Below are positions 45,273-54,779 of a DNA stretch of 64,000 bases, piece by piece (within the stretch, counting starts at the first letter, position 1; each line of letters starts with the position of its first letter). The translations under genes and the position numbers were made by a program. Source of the stretch: Pseudoalteromonas luteoviolacea DSM 6061 (GTDB lineage: Bacteria; Pseudomonadota; Gammaproteobacteria; Enterobacterales; Alteromonadaceae); NCBI RefSeq assembly GCF_001625655.1, contig NZ_AUYB01000126.1, positions 1 to 64,000 of the forward strand, read 5' to 3'. The notes under the pieces were generated by a model. It was not told the DNA's origin. It was given only the letters and a program-made list of their open reading frames with translations, and did not search any database.

Positions 45273-46100
45273 ATGTCGGATTTAAAAAGTATTATTGAAC
45301 AAGCATGGGAAAACCGTGACAACATTACACCTTCAAGTGTTGCCCCAGAAATTAAGAAAGCCATTACAGACTCTTTAGAGCTTCTGGATTCTGGTGCAGC
45401 TCGCGTAGCTGAAAAAATCAGTGGCGAATGGGTTGTTCACCAATGGTTGAAAAAAGCGGTTTTATTGTCGTTTAGGATCCGTGATAACCAGCCGATGAGC
45501 GATGGTGTAAACCAGTTTTACGATAAAGTCCCTCTTAAATTCAGTGACTATACTCCAGAGCAATTTCAACAAGGCGGCATGCGTGTGGTACCGAATGCAG
45601 TAGCACGTCAGGGCAGTTTCGTTGGTAAAAACGTCGTATTAATGCCGTCATATGTCAATATTGGCGCTTACGTCGACGAAGGCACAATGGTGGATACATG
45701 GGCTACCGTAGGTTCATGTGCACAAATTGGTAAAAATGTTCATCTATCAGGTGGTGTTGGTATTGGTGGTGTGCTAGAACCGCTGCAAGCAAACCCTACA
45801 ATCATTGAAGACAACTGCTTTATCGGTGCTCGTTCAGAAATCGTTGAAGGTGTTATCGTTGAAGAAGGCGCTGTTATTTCGATGGGTGTATATATTTCTC
45901 AAAGTACACGTATCTACGACAGAGAAACAGGTGAAATTCATTATGGTCGTGTTCCTGCTGGCTCAGTCGTTGTCCCAGGCTCACTTCCAAGTAAAGATGG
46001 CACACATAGCTTGTATGCTGCGATCATTGTTAAAAAGGTAGACAAACAAACTCGCGAAAAAGTAGGCGTTAACGCCCTACTGCGCTCTGTTCAGGACTAA
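45273..46100 (+). CDS. dapD: 2,3,4,5-tetrahydropyridine-2,6-dicarboxylate N-succinyltransferase
   Basis: DapD succinylates tetrahydrodipicolinate in the lysine/diaminopimelate pathway. The 275-aa protein has the helical N-terminal domain and a hexapeptide-repeat beta-helix with GAYVDEGTMVDTWATVGSCA and GGVGIGGVLEP. AGGATA precedes the ATG, 10 bp after glnD. A strong terminator follows. Confidence 0.97.
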   Translation: MSDLKSIIEQAWENRDNITPSSVAPEIKKAITDSLELLDSGAARVAEKISGEWVVHQWLKKAVLLSFRIRDNQPMSDGVNQFYDKVPLKFSDYTPEQFQQGGMRVVPNAVARQGSFVGKNVVLMPSYVNIGAYVDEGTMVDTWATVGSCAQIGKNVHLSGGVGIGGVLEPLQANPTIIEDNCFIGARSEIVEGVIVEEGAVISMGVYISQSTRIYDRETGEIHYGRVPAGSVVVPGSLPSKDGTHSLYAAIIVKKVDKQTREKVGVNALLRSVQD

Positions 46101-46114
46101 CCTGATTCTTGCTT

Positions 46115-46142
46115 CCGTACACCTTTTAGGTGTACGGTTTTT
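46115..46142 (+). terminator. intrinsic terminator after dapD
   Basis: CCGTACACCT (46115-46124) and AGGTGTACGG (46128-46137) form a perfect 10-bp stem with a 3-nt loop, followed directly by TTTTT. Confidence 0.9.
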
Positions 46143-46209
46143 ATCTTAATACTGACTTTTCAGTCCCAATCATGCTAAATATATGGCAGATATTAAAAGG
46201 ACTGAAGTA

Positions 46210-46917
46210 ATGATAAAAATAACAAAAACTCAACTTCTAATGTGCACCTTGAGCACCATGCTGTTAGGCTGTACCCACACCACTACAGTACATGTTTTTG
46301 GTAAGTATTTACCTGACAATGAACTCAGTAAGTTACAATCCGCATTGAATGAACAAGGGTTTGAGGTTGAGACAAACAGTCTTGATTTTCCAACCAGCAT
46401 CTCTCAGAACACGATTCTCCACTCATTAATGCTCAGAGACTCTTCAGCGCTTGAATCCGTAAAATCAATTGCCATGGAACATGGCTTTAAAATCGCCGAT
46501 ATACAAGGCCTGAAAGAGGGTAATCACTGGTATACCAAAGATGCTATCGCCATATATCCATTTCCAAAAAACAGTGAAAATGCCCCACTTTTAAAACAGG
46601 ATTTAGCACAACAATTTAGTACCGCTGAGTGTGATTTATCGTTCCAATTAAAACTCTCTCGAAATGGCGCGTATGAGATTTTGGGCAGTCCAGTATCAGA
46701 AGACAACAAACGTTTGCTAACAGGCACATGGCATTACGTACAATACCCATATTTAGAGCTTCGCCCATACAAAGGGATCAGTTGGAGTCGCTATTTTGAG
46801 ATCCATCAACTTATCAAGCAAGATAAAGTAAGTCAAATTGAAGTGATACAGCTCAGGCCTGTTGAAAAGCACCATATAACTCAAAATTGTTTTTATGAAT
46901 ATGGCGTTAGAATGTAG
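46210..46917 (+). CDS. predicted lipoprotein, 235 aa
   Basis: The start at 46210 is preferred (AAGGA upstream), giving a signal peptide MIKITKTQLLMCTLSTMLLG followed by Cys, a lipobox LLGC. The mature protein has no domain I recognise. It may reach the outer membrane through Lol, since the residues after Cys are THTT with no Asp at +2. It is a single-gene unit between two terminators, between dapD and putP. Confidence 0.7.
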   Translation: MIKITKTQLLMCTLSTMLLGCTHTTTVHVFGKYLPDNELSKLQSALNEQGFEVETNSLDFPTSISQNTILHSLMLRDSSALESVKSIAMEHGFKIADIQGLKEGNHWYTKDAIAIYPFPKNSENAPLLKQDLAQQFSTAECDLSFQLKLSRNGAYEILGSPVSEDNKRLLTGTWHYVQYPYLELRPYKGISWSRYFEIHQLIKQDKVSQIEVIQLRPVEKHHITQNCFYEYGVRM

Positions 46918-46953
46918 TTCTGCGTACCTTAAAAGCATTCAGAGGTTAAAACG

Positions 46954-46982
46954 AAAAAGGTGAGCACTTAGCTCACCTTTTT
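46954..46982. terminator. bidirectional terminator, lipoprotein gene / putP
   Basis: AAAAAGGTGAGC (46954-46965) pairs perfectly with GCTCACCTTTTT (46971-46982) with a 5-nt loop. It serves the lipoprotein gene on the plus strand and putP on the minus strand. Confidence 0.9.
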
Positions 46983-47006
46983 GTTATCAAAGCTTGTTTA
47001 AACTGA

Positions 47007-48485
47007 TTACAAGCCTCTATTCATTTCCTCGAATTTTTGCTCTATTGCATCAGATGGTGGTGCTGTTAGTAAGCTTGCCACAATAATCGCTAGTGAAGCT
47101 GTAATAAATCCAGGCACGATTTCATAAATAAAACCGCTTGGGCTTTGGCCTGCAATCGTAAACGGCGCGTAAATCCATGCAAGTACAGTCACCGTACCAA
47201 CAATCATGCCTGACAACGCTCCCGCAAAGTTCATACGCTTCCAAAATAAACTAAACAGTACCAACGGACCAAAAGCAGCACCAAAGCCAGCCCACGCGTT
47301 GCTCACCAAACTTAAAATGGTACTGTTTCTATCATGCGCTAGGTAAATCGCTAAAACCGACACAGCGGCTACACTAATGCGACCAACCATTACCAGCTCC
47401 TTTTCAGATGCTGTTGGTTTAATAAATACCTTGTAAACATCCTCAGTCAGTGAACTTGAACTTACCAGCAATTGAGAAGAGATGGTACTCATGATAGCGG
47501 CTAGGATCGCAGCAAGTAAAAACCCTGCAATCAATGGATGGAACAATAGCTCAGACAACACTAAGAAAATTGTTTCTGCATCTTTGATCTGTAAGTTATT
47601 TTCATGGGCATATGCTGCACCAAATAAGCCCGTTGTAATAGCACCTAAGGTTGCAACCACCATCCAGCTCATACCGATGTTACGCGCAGTTGGCATATCT
47701 TTTACGCTGCGTACCGACATAAACCTAACAATAATATGTGGTTGACCAAAGTAACCTAAACCCCAAGACATAGCAGATATGATACCAATCACTCCACCAG
47801 CACCAATCCAAGTTAACATGTCTGGGTTAACTTCTTTCAATGTACTTAGTAGTGGTTGTTCTAGCAAGTTGAACGTCACCAGAGGCACAAGTACGAGAGC
47901 TATAAACATAATACAGCCCTGCACAAAGTCAGTGAGACTGACGGCTAAAAAGCCACCGAATAAGGTATAAAGCACAACGACACCGGTTGTCACATATAAA
48001 CCGGTTTCATAGCTCATACCAAATGAGTTTTCGAAAAGTTTACCACCTGCCACAACGCCTGATGAGGTATAAAGCGTGAAGAATACAATAATAACTACAG
48101 CGGACACGATGCGTAATGCGTTGCTATTGTCTTCAAATCGGTTGGCGAAATAATCTGGAATCGTGATCGCATCATTGGCTATTTCAGTGTATACACGCAA
48201 CCTTGGAGCAACCAACAAGTAGTTTAAAAACGCGCCAATGACTAACCCTATCGCAATCCACGTACTGCTAAAGCCCGTGATGAACATTGCACCAGGTAGA
48301 CCCATTAAGATCCAACCACTCATATCTGATGCGCCTGCAGACAAAGCTGCAACACTAGGTGGTAAGTTTCGTCCACCGAGCATGTAGCCCGACACATCAT
48401 TGGTAGATTTACGATAGGCATAAAGGCCGATAGCCAACATCACAATAAAATACAATGCGAGCGATATCATTGTGCCAATTTCCAA
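47007..48485 (-). CDS. putP: sodium/proline symporter PutP
   Basis: PutP imports proline with Na+. The protein is about 492 aa with about 13 membrane helices. It matches the family in the sodium-site region GGRNLPPSVAALSAGASDMSGWILMGLPGAMF. The start is uncertain: GGAGG lies 5 nt before a TTG at 48485, which I prefer; an ATG at 48470 is 15 bp downstream. It is divergent from the EAL-HDOD gene with a 276-bp gap. Confidence 0.92.
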   Translation of the reverse strand: MEIGTMISLALYFIVMLAIGLYAYRKSTNDVSGYMLGGRNLPPSVAALSAGASDMSGWILMGLPGAMFITGFSSTWIAIGLVIGAFLNYLLVAPRLRVYTEIANDAITIPDYFANRFEDNSNALRIVSAVVIIVFFTLYTSSGVVAGGKLFENSFGMSYETGLYVTTGVVVLYTLFGGFLAVSLTDFVQGCIMFIALVLVPLVTFNLLEQPLLSTLKEVNPDMLTWIGAGGVIGIISAMSWGLGYFGQPHIIVRFMSVRSVKDMPTARNIGMSWMVVATLGAITTGLFGAAYAHENNLQIKDAETIFLVLSELLFHPLIAGFLLAAILAAIMSTISSQLLVSSSSLTEDVYKVFIKPTASEKELVMVGRISVAAVSVLAIYLAHDRNSTILSLVSNAWAGFGAAFGPLVLFSLFWKRMNFAGALSGMIVGTVTVLAWIYAPFTIAGQSPSGFIYEIVPGFITASLAIIVASLLTAPPSDAIEQKFEEMNRGL

Positions 48486-48761
48486 AATGACCTCCAATAA
48501 AAAGAGCTTCTCTCCGAATAACAGTCATTCAAATTGTTAAGACTGGCATTGGAACAAAAGCCAAACACAAAGTGCCACTATATCATGGCTCTATTCACTG
48601 CCCAAGCAACTCAGTATAAATTGCTGTTATTGCACATTTAACATTCTGAAATATTACCCTTTAGTACGAAAATACTAAATAACTGTAAATTTATTAATGA
48701 AATATGCTTTAGATTACCTTATATTTGAACCATAAGAAGTAACATACTGGGTGTCTCGTTC

Positions 48762-49985
48762 ATGTATTTCTATGCCGCAAGGCAACCTATTTTAAATGTA
48801 AATAAAGATGTTGTTGGATATGAACTCCTATTCCGCGATGGGGTAGATAATGTTTTTCCTAATGTCGATGATGTGGAAGCTACCTCTAAGCTCATTGAGG
48901 GTAGCCAATTTAATTTTGGTCTGGAAGACCTTACCGACGGCAAACCTGCTTACATTAATTTTACGCTAGAAACCATCTTAAAAGGCTACCCGACCATGAT
49001 GGGTAGAGACCAACTGATAGTAGAAATACTAGAAACGGTACAACCTGGAAAACGATTACTGGCTGCTGTTCAAGAATTAAAAGAAAAAGGTTATAAGCTA
49101 GTTTTAGATGATTACAAGCATCAGAAGGTTTGGCGTCACTTCTATCCGTATATAGACCAAATTAAAGTGGATATGCTAGTTACAAGCGTTGAGGAAATTC
49201 ACGAAATCAAAGAAGCAATTGTGCCTCATCCACAAATAGAACTTGTTGCGGAAAAAGTCGAAACTTATGAGCAATATCAATTGGCATTGGAGCTCGGGTT
49301 TACTCTCTTTCAAGGGTTCTTTTTCGCCAAGCCTGAAATGGTGCAAACTAAAGCGTTACCCCCTTCAGAAATGGCATTGGCCGAATTGCTCTATGAAACA
49401 TCCAGTGTAGACGTTGATTTAAAACGTATCACTCAGGTTTTTGAGCGAGACGTCAATTTGAGTTACAAGTTGCTACGATACTCTAACTCAGCTGCTTTCA
49501 AACGCAGAGCCGAGATTTCAACTATTAAGCAAGCGCTTATCGTTTTGGGTAATCAGGAGCTCAAAAAGTTCTTATCGCTGCTTTTCGCATCTCAAGTTGC
49601 TTCAGAAAAGCCCATGGAACTTATCCGTCTATCGCTTACCCGCGCTCGGTTTAATGAGTTACTCGCGATTAAACACAAAAAGCTACCAGATATTGGCATG
49701 GCATTCTTAACTGGAATGATGTCTTTAATGGACGCCATTTTAGATGAAACCATGGAAAGTGTGATGCAAAAACTTCCCCTAACCATCGACATCAAAGATG
49801 CTTTACTGCAAGGAGATGGGTTGTTAGCTGATTATCTTGCGTTAGTAATGGCCTATGAACAAGCAAAATGGGAAGAGGCATCACAGCTTACTGACAAGCT
49901 AGGTTTAGTTGCCGAAGAGCTGCCTGAGCTTTATCGCGAAGCACTGCAATGGTGCGATCAACAAATTGAAGTTATGGCAATTTAA
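48762..49985 (+). CDS. EAL-HDOD signalling protein (YuxH-like)
   Basis: The 407-aa protein has an N-terminal EAL-type domain (about 1-205) and a C-terminal HDOD domain (about 205-400). The EAL motif is changed to ELLFR and the loop-6 DDFG to DDYK, although a second Glu (VEILE), the KVD lysine and the final QGF(F) are kept, so phosphodiesterase activity is doubtful and it may bind c-di-GMP or work as an adaptor. No membrane segment is seen. It is transcribed alone. Confidence 0.85.
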   Translation: MYFYAARQPILNVNKDVVGYELLFRDGVDNVFPNVDDVEATSKLIEGSQFNFGLEDLTDGKPAYINFTLETILKGYPTMMGRDQLIVEILETVQPGKRLLAAVQELKEKGYKLVLDDYKHQKVWRHFYPYIDQIKVDMLVTSVEEIHEIKEAIVPHPQIELVAEKVETYEQYQLALELGFTLFQGFFFAKPEMVQTKALPPSEMALAELLYETSSVDVDLKRITQVFERDVNLSYKLLRYSNSAAFKRRAEISTIKQALIVLGNQELKKFLSLLFASQVASEKPMELIRLSLTRARFNELLAIKHKKLPDIGMAFLTGMMSLMDAILDETMESVMQKLPLTIDIKDALLQGDGLLADYLALVMAYEQAKWEEASQLTDKLGLVAEELPELYREALQWCDQQIEVMAI

Positions 49986-50210
49986 AAGCCTTCTAACCTA
50001 TGGTGATGTCAGCTCTTTGTAGACATCACCACCCCCTAAAACTTTGAGCTACATCAATTAGATATCACGCTGTACCTTAGGTGCGACATTTTGTCACATC
50101 CCATATATTACGCCACCAAGTAGAATACGCCTCATAAATTATTCATCACTTTTCCTGTACGCAGCCATCTGTGTAAGTCTGCGTAATTGAGACCTATTTT
50201 GAGGATACAA

Positions 50211-52238
50211 ATGAAAAAACGCTTGATCTGTATCGCTATCTCAGCGTCATGTTCTTGGCATAGCATTGCCCAAAGTGAACAAACTCTTGAGCGCATTGAA
50301 GTCATCGCGCCTATGCATAGCCCACTCGATATCAAAATGGACCCCAAAGCGACAAGGCAACCACTGCCGGCGCAAGATGGCGCAGACTTACTTTCGAGTA
50401 TCGCCGGGTTTTCGTTAATTAAGAAAGGTGGCGCGAGCAGCGACCCTGTTTTTCGAGGGATGGCTGGCTCTCGTGTAAATATCATTACAGACGGTGGAGT
50501 TGCTTTAGGTGGATGTGGTGGTCGCATGGACCCTCCTACTGCATACATTACACCTCAGACATACGATACACTAACCGTGATTAAAGGCCCTCAAACTGTG
50601 CTTTATGGCCCCGGAAATAGTGCTGCGACAGTGGTATTTGAACGTGAATCAGAGCGTTTATTAGAAGCTGGTGTTACAGGGTTTATGAATACCACTGTTG
50701 GAGAGTTTGGCAAAGCCATTTTAAACTCAGATATAAAGATTGGTACCAAAGACTATTTTGCTCGCATTGCTGCAAGTTATAGTGAAGCTGATGACTATCA
50801 AGATGGTAATGGGACCGATATCCACTCAGCTTATGAGAAATGGAACATCGATACACAATTTGCTTATACTCCTGACGACAATAGCTTGTACAGTGTTAGC
50901 CTAGGCCGAGGTGATGGAGAGGTTGCCTATGCTGACCGAATGATGGATGGCAGCCTATTTGATAGAACTCAAATAGCTATGAAACTTGAAAAGTCAGAGC
51001 TCGATGGATTTATCAATCGTATTGAGGCCAATATATATTTCAATGAAATCGATCACATTATGGACAACCATAGTTTGCGCCAATTTATGCCCAATATGAT
51101 GATGAAAAACCCTACTTCATCTAATCCTGATAGAAAGACTTGGGGTGCCAAGGTGATGCTAAACTCTGAGTTAAGCCAGAATGTGAGTCTAGCCTATGGA
51201 ATAGACCATCAGCAAAATACACACCGTCTAAGAATAAGTAGAGATCATAATACAACACCGGTCGAAACACTGCCGCGCTCTGAAACAGCAGAATTTGAAC
51301 AAACAGGTTTGTTTGCTGAACTCGAGTACAGAATTGACACTAACAGCCAATGGGTCAGTGGTCTAAGAATAGATGACTGGGAAGCCACAGATCGCAGACA
51401 AACGCGCTCAGTTATGATGCAAGTAATACCAAACCCTACCGCTGATCTTACCCGCAATGACGCACTAATCAGCGGCTTTACACGCTATCAAGCACAGTCA
51501 AGTAACGACAGTTACTATATCGGAATTGGACGTACAGAGCGTTTCCCCGACTACTGGGAGCTAATGGGTGGTGGTAGAGGCGCAGTAGACAGCCCCAGTG
51601 CATTTTTAGTTGACCATGAAACCACTAACCAATTGGATATCGGCTGGCTTGGACAATCAAAGTCTTTCACTCATTCAGTCTCCGTATTTTTCAATCGTAT
51701 CGACAACTACTTGCTAACCGATAACCTGTATCAAAAGATGGATATGGCGAGTAAGGTAACGCGGAACATCGACGCACAAACCTATGGCTTTGAAGCCGAA
51801 AGCCGTTATAACGTGAGCAAAAATCTATCTGCCACAGCTAGTATTAACTATGTCCGTGGAGAGAATCGGACCGAAAATATCGCGCTAGCGCAACAGCCCC
51901 CTTTACAAATACGTATGGCTGTAAATTACAGCAAAGAAAAATGGCAGTTTGGTTCACTGTGGCGTATCGTGCAAAAACAGCATCGCGTGGCAATTGGTCA
52001 AGGTAACATAGCTGGCCAAGATGTGTCCCCCAGTCATGGGTTTGGAACTTTAGCATTGAATACATCGTATCAGCACTCAGAGGATGTAGTTTTTGCGCTT
52101 GGCGTAGACAACATTTTTGACAAGTCTTATGCTGAGCACCTAAGCCGATCAGGAGCAATGGTAAGCGGATATCCTCAATCGGCAAAAGTTAACGAAGCTG
52201 GGCGTACTATCTGGTTAAATATGAACTGGAAGTTCTGA
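50211..52238 (+). CDS. TonB-dependent copper receptor (OprC/NosA-like)
   Basis: The product, 675 aa from the ATG at 50211 (TTGAGGA upstream), has a signal peptide (cleavage near IAQ-SEQ), a plug domain with DGGVALGGCGGRMDPPTAY (the Cys and Met of the copper-binding loop in this family), and a C-terminal 22-strand barrel ending NMNWKF. Methionine-rich stretches (FMPNMMMKNP) support a copper ligand. It imports or binds copper at the outer membrane, driven by TonB. It is monocistronic and ends in a strong terminator. Confidence 0.9.
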   Translation: MKKRLICIAISASCSWHSIAQSEQTLERIEVIAPMHSPLDIKMDPKATRQPLPAQDGADLLSSIAGFSLIKKGGASSDPVFRGMAGSRVNIITDGGVALGGCGGRMDPPTAYITPQTYDTLTVIKGPQTVLYGPGNSAATVVFERESERLLEAGVTGFMNTTVGEFGKAILNSDIKIGTKDYFARIAASYSEADDYQDGNGTDIHSAYEKWNIDTQFAYTPDDNSLYSVSLGRGDGEVAYADRMMDGSLFDRTQIAMKLEKSELDGFINRIEANIYFNEIDHIMDNHSLRQFMPNMMMKNPTSSNPDRKTWGAKVMLNSELSQNVSLAYGIDHQQNTHRLRISRDHNTTPVETLPRSETAEFEQTGLFAELEYRIDTNSQWVSGLRIDDWEATDRRQTRSVMMQVIPNPTADLTRNDALISGFTRYQAQSSNDSYYIGIGRTERFPDYWELMGGGRGAVDSPSAFLVDHETTNQLDIGWLGQSKSFTHSVSVFFNRIDNYLLTDNLYQKMDMASKVTRNIDAQTYGFEAESRYNVSKNLSATASINYVRGENRTENIALAQQPPLQIRMAVNYSKEKWQFGSLWRIVQKQHRVAIGQGNIAGQDVSPSHGFGTLALNTSYQHSEDVVFALGVDNIFDKSYAEHLSRSGAMVSGYPQSAKVNEAGRTIWLNMNWKF

Positions 52239-52248
52239 TTTTAATACA

Positions 52249-52274
52249 AAAAAGCCAGCTATCGCTGGCTTTTT
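52249..52274. terminator. terminator between the copper receptor gene and mlaA
   Basis: AAAAAGCCAGC (52249-52259) and GCTGGCTTTTT (52264-52274) form a perfect 11-bp stem with a 4-nt loop, with T/A runs at both ends; it ends both convergent genes. Confidence 0.9.
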
Positions 52275-52296
52275 ACTTCTATTTAAGCTGACTTTC

Positions 52297-53028
52297 TTAC
52301 AAGTTCTCTAAGAAATCATCATCAAAGTCTTCTGGCTCCTCTTCCATCGGCGGGTTGCCGTCATAGACTTCATATAACTGCCTTTGAAAATACACATCTT
52401 TTAGGAATATATAAGGGTCTAACGACTCATTTAGCAGCTTTTCTTGCGACATCAGCGAGGCGCGAGCTTCAACGGCTCTCAATGCAAAAACAATGAGCGT
52501 CTGTGGCGTCGATAGGGCAATTTTAGGAATTACTACATTATCTACAATATCACCTGTGGTATTACGAACTGTCGAAGGTCCCATACCCGGGATCATTAAG
52601 TAAGCACCGTCTCCTACTCCCCATACACCTAATGTTTGGCCAAAGTCTTCATCTTTATGATCTAAGCCAATTTCTTTGGCAACATCGAAAAGGCCTAAAA
52701 TCCCCACAGTGGAGTTAATTAGAAAGCGCGCAACATTAACCCCTGCATCACCCGGTTTACCTTGTAACGCAGCATTAATTGCATCAGTCGGCGCTGCAAT
52801 ATTTGTCGTAAAATTGACAATACTGCTTCGAACTGGTGCAGGAGTAATCGCCACATAGCCTTTTGCAGCAGGACGCAAAATATAGGCGTCTAACACATCC
52901 ATATTGAAATCATAGATGGGTCTGTTCATCGACTGCAATGGATCTCGCGGATCTTGCTTTTCCTCTGGGACCTGTGCACATCCCACAAGCATTAGCGCAA
53001 GCGCAGCGCCAACAATTTTTTTATACAT
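52297..53028 (-). CDS. mlaA: MlaA, outer-membrane lipid asymmetry lipoprotein
   Basis: MlaA (VacJ) extracts misplaced phospholipids from the outer leaflet of the outer membrane and passes them to MlaC. The 243-aa protein has a lipobox (ALMLVGC), then the family core NRPIYDFNMDVLDAYILRP, and GQTLGVWGVGDGAYLMIPGMGPSTVRNT. CAGGAAG precedes the ATG. It starts at the base after the ccmI stop codon, so it is probably expressed from the ccm operon; this pairing is unusual and no mla transport genes are nearby. Confidence 0.95.
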   Translation of the reverse strand: MYKKIVGAALALMLVGCAQVPEEKQDPRDPLQSMNRPIYDFNMDVLDAYILRPAAKGYVAITPAPVRSSIVNFTTNIAAPTDAINAALQGKPGDAGVNVARFLINSTVGILGLFDVAKEIGLDHKDEDFGQTLGVWGVGDGAYLMIPGMGPSTVRNTTGDIVDNVVIPKIALSTPQTLIVFALRAVEARASLMSQEKLLNESLDPYIFLKDVYFQRQLYEVYDGNPPMEEEPEDFDDDFLENL

Positions 53029-54306
53029 TTAGCTTCCTGTGCTGGTAATAACACGACTTATAGTTACATTTACCTGCTGCGTACCTTCTTTAAGTTCGAC
53101 AATATCAGAGCTCCCTTCAAGCTCACCATCTTGAAGCATTACTGAATCATCCACCGAAATACGCGCTGTTATCACAACTTCTTTAAAGTTTGATAACTTC
53201 AGGTCTGGCATCATCGCCATACTATCATTCAAGTTGACCTGTAAAGGCAAGTTAAAAACTGTAAGTTTTTTTACAGCCAACGGCATTCTAGGCCCGTTTG
53301 CTGCTTTTGCGAACACAAACAGCGTTGCATTGTTTGGGATTTGAGCAGCTATGGCCTCTGAAATAGTTACGCTAACAGCTAATTGTGGGCCACTTTGTTG
53401 TACTTCCTCAGTCGCGTTTTCACTTTCAAGCTTTTGCTCAATATCCGCTATGCGCTGTTTTATCAAATTGTAACGCGGATCGTTTTGAGTCATTGTCGAG
53501 AGTAGAACTTCAAATGCTGATTTCGCCTCTAGCCAATCTTGCCTCTCATATGCAATCAGCGCGAGCAGTGATATTGCGTCAATGTTTTGCGGATCTTGCC
53601 TTAGAACACGAGACAACATCTGAGCAGCCCTGTTAATACTGGTTTCTGTTCCTTCAATCAACAATGCCTGGCTGTAGTTTACCAGCACGTTGTGATTGTT
53701 AGGCTGCATCACTAGCGCCTTATCAAAAGCCTGCATCGCCATTTCATAATCATTTAACGACATTGCAACTCGGCCTAATAGCATCCAAGCCACCGCGTCA
53801 TCACCGCTATTAGCTAGCTTAGTACGTAAACCTAGCGCAAATGCCTGTAGCTCATTGGCGGTTAAAGGCTCTCCCGTTTGCAATACAGCGCGCTCACCAT
53901 ATTCTGGTAGTTTCTCAAACGCTTTGTGCCAATTGGCAATTTGTTGGTGGCTACCAGTGAAATAATAAAATACACTGCTCACCACTATCGTAAATGCCAC
54001 CCCAGTTGCGGCCAACACCAAGTTATTACCTTTGGTATCCAAAGTGCGTTCAGGTGAAAGCTCATTAAGCAGGCGACTTTTCATCTCAATCACCGACTCC
54101 TCAAAGTCGTTGCGATCCAAACGCTGATTGTCCAACTCAACTTGTAGTTCTTCTAATCTTTGATGAAAAATATCAATACGTTCAGCATTTGCATCATGAT
54201 CAACAGAAACCAGCTTTTCTTTACGTAAAAAGGGCATGACGACAAATAAACAACTTAAAACAGCCAATAACGCAAACATGCCCCACATTTGTGATAGTTC
54301 ACTCAT
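53029..54306 (-). CDS. ccmI: cytochrome c maturation protein CcmI
   Basis: CcmI holds apocytochrome c and hands it to the heme ligation complex. The 425-aa protein has two N-terminal membrane helices (about 8-25 and 93-115) with a charged loop between, then TPR-like repeats in the periplasm (about 150-300) and a C-terminal domain found in some CcmI proteins. It overlaps ccmH by 4 bp and abuts mlaA. Confidence 0.93.
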   Translation of the reverse strand: MSELSQMWGMFALLAVLSCLFVVMPFLRKEKLVSVDHDANAERIDIFHQRLEELQVELDNQRLDRNDFEESVIEMKSRLLNELSPERTLDTKGNNLVLAATGVAFTIVVSSVFYYFTGSHQQIANWHKAFEKLPEYGERAVLQTGEPLTANELQAFALGLRTKLANSGDDAVAWMLLGRVAMSLNDYEMAMQAFDKALVMQPNNHNVLVNYSQALLIEGTETSINRAAQMLSRVLRQDPQNIDAISLLALIAYERQDWLEAKSAFEVLLSTMTQNDPRYNLIKQRIADIEQKLESENATEEVQQSGPQLAVSVTISEAIAAQIPNNATLFVFAKAANGPRMPLAVKKLTVFNLPLQVNLNDSMAMMPDLKLSNFKEVVITARISVDDSVMLQDGELEGSSDIVELKEGTQQVNVTISRVITSTGS

Positions 54307-54779
54307 GAATGACGCTCCTTACGCTGATATTGTTTGATAAGCTGCTCAAGCATCTTTTCATCTTGCTCACTCCAGTGTTGCTTTTTTGCCGCTTTTTTCT
54401 GGCGAAATACAATAAAGCCAAAACCCAACACAACAATGATTACTGGCAGCACCCACAGGATAATAGTGGCCGGAGTAACAGGAGGTTGATAGTGAACAAA
54501 ATAACCATAGCGATCAATCATATAATCGATAACTTCTTGTTTTGAGTTCCCTTCATTCACCAAAGCCAGCACTTTGTCGCGCAGATCTTTCGCTACAACG
54601 GCATCCGAGTCCGCAATATTTTGATTTTGACATTTTGGGCATCTTAGTTCTAAAGTGAGCTCTCTGAATGTTTGCTCCTGCTCAGCACTTTTAAACTGAT
54701 ACTTGTCTTCAGCAGCTTGGCTAAAGCCAGCACTGCATAACAAGATAACCACGACAACAAGTACTGCTCTAATTTTCAT
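54303..54779 (-). CDS. ccmH: cytochrome c maturation protein CcmH
   Basis: CcmH reduces the apocytochrome c heme-binding thiols. The 158-aa product from the ATG at 54779 (GAGGAG upstream) has a signal peptide (cleavage near SQA-AED), the LRCPKC thiol motif (CxxC) and one C-terminal membrane helix (about 100-120). An upstream ATG at 54794 lies inside ccmG. It overlaps ccmG by 11 bp. Confidence 0.95.
   Translation of the reverse strand: MKIRAVLVVVVILLCSAGFSQAAEDKYQFKSAEQEQTFRELTLELRCPKCQNQNIADSDAVVAKDLRDKVLALVNEGNSKQEVIDYMIDRYGYFVHYQPPVTPATIILWVLPVIIVVLGFGFIVFRQKKAAKKQHWSEQDEKMLEQLIKQYQRKERHS

Noticed and set aside
50002..50030. GGTGATGTC/GACATCACC stem after the EAL-HDOD gene as a terminator
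   Set aside because: The loop is 11 nt and no T-tract follows, so it is not listed as a terminator.
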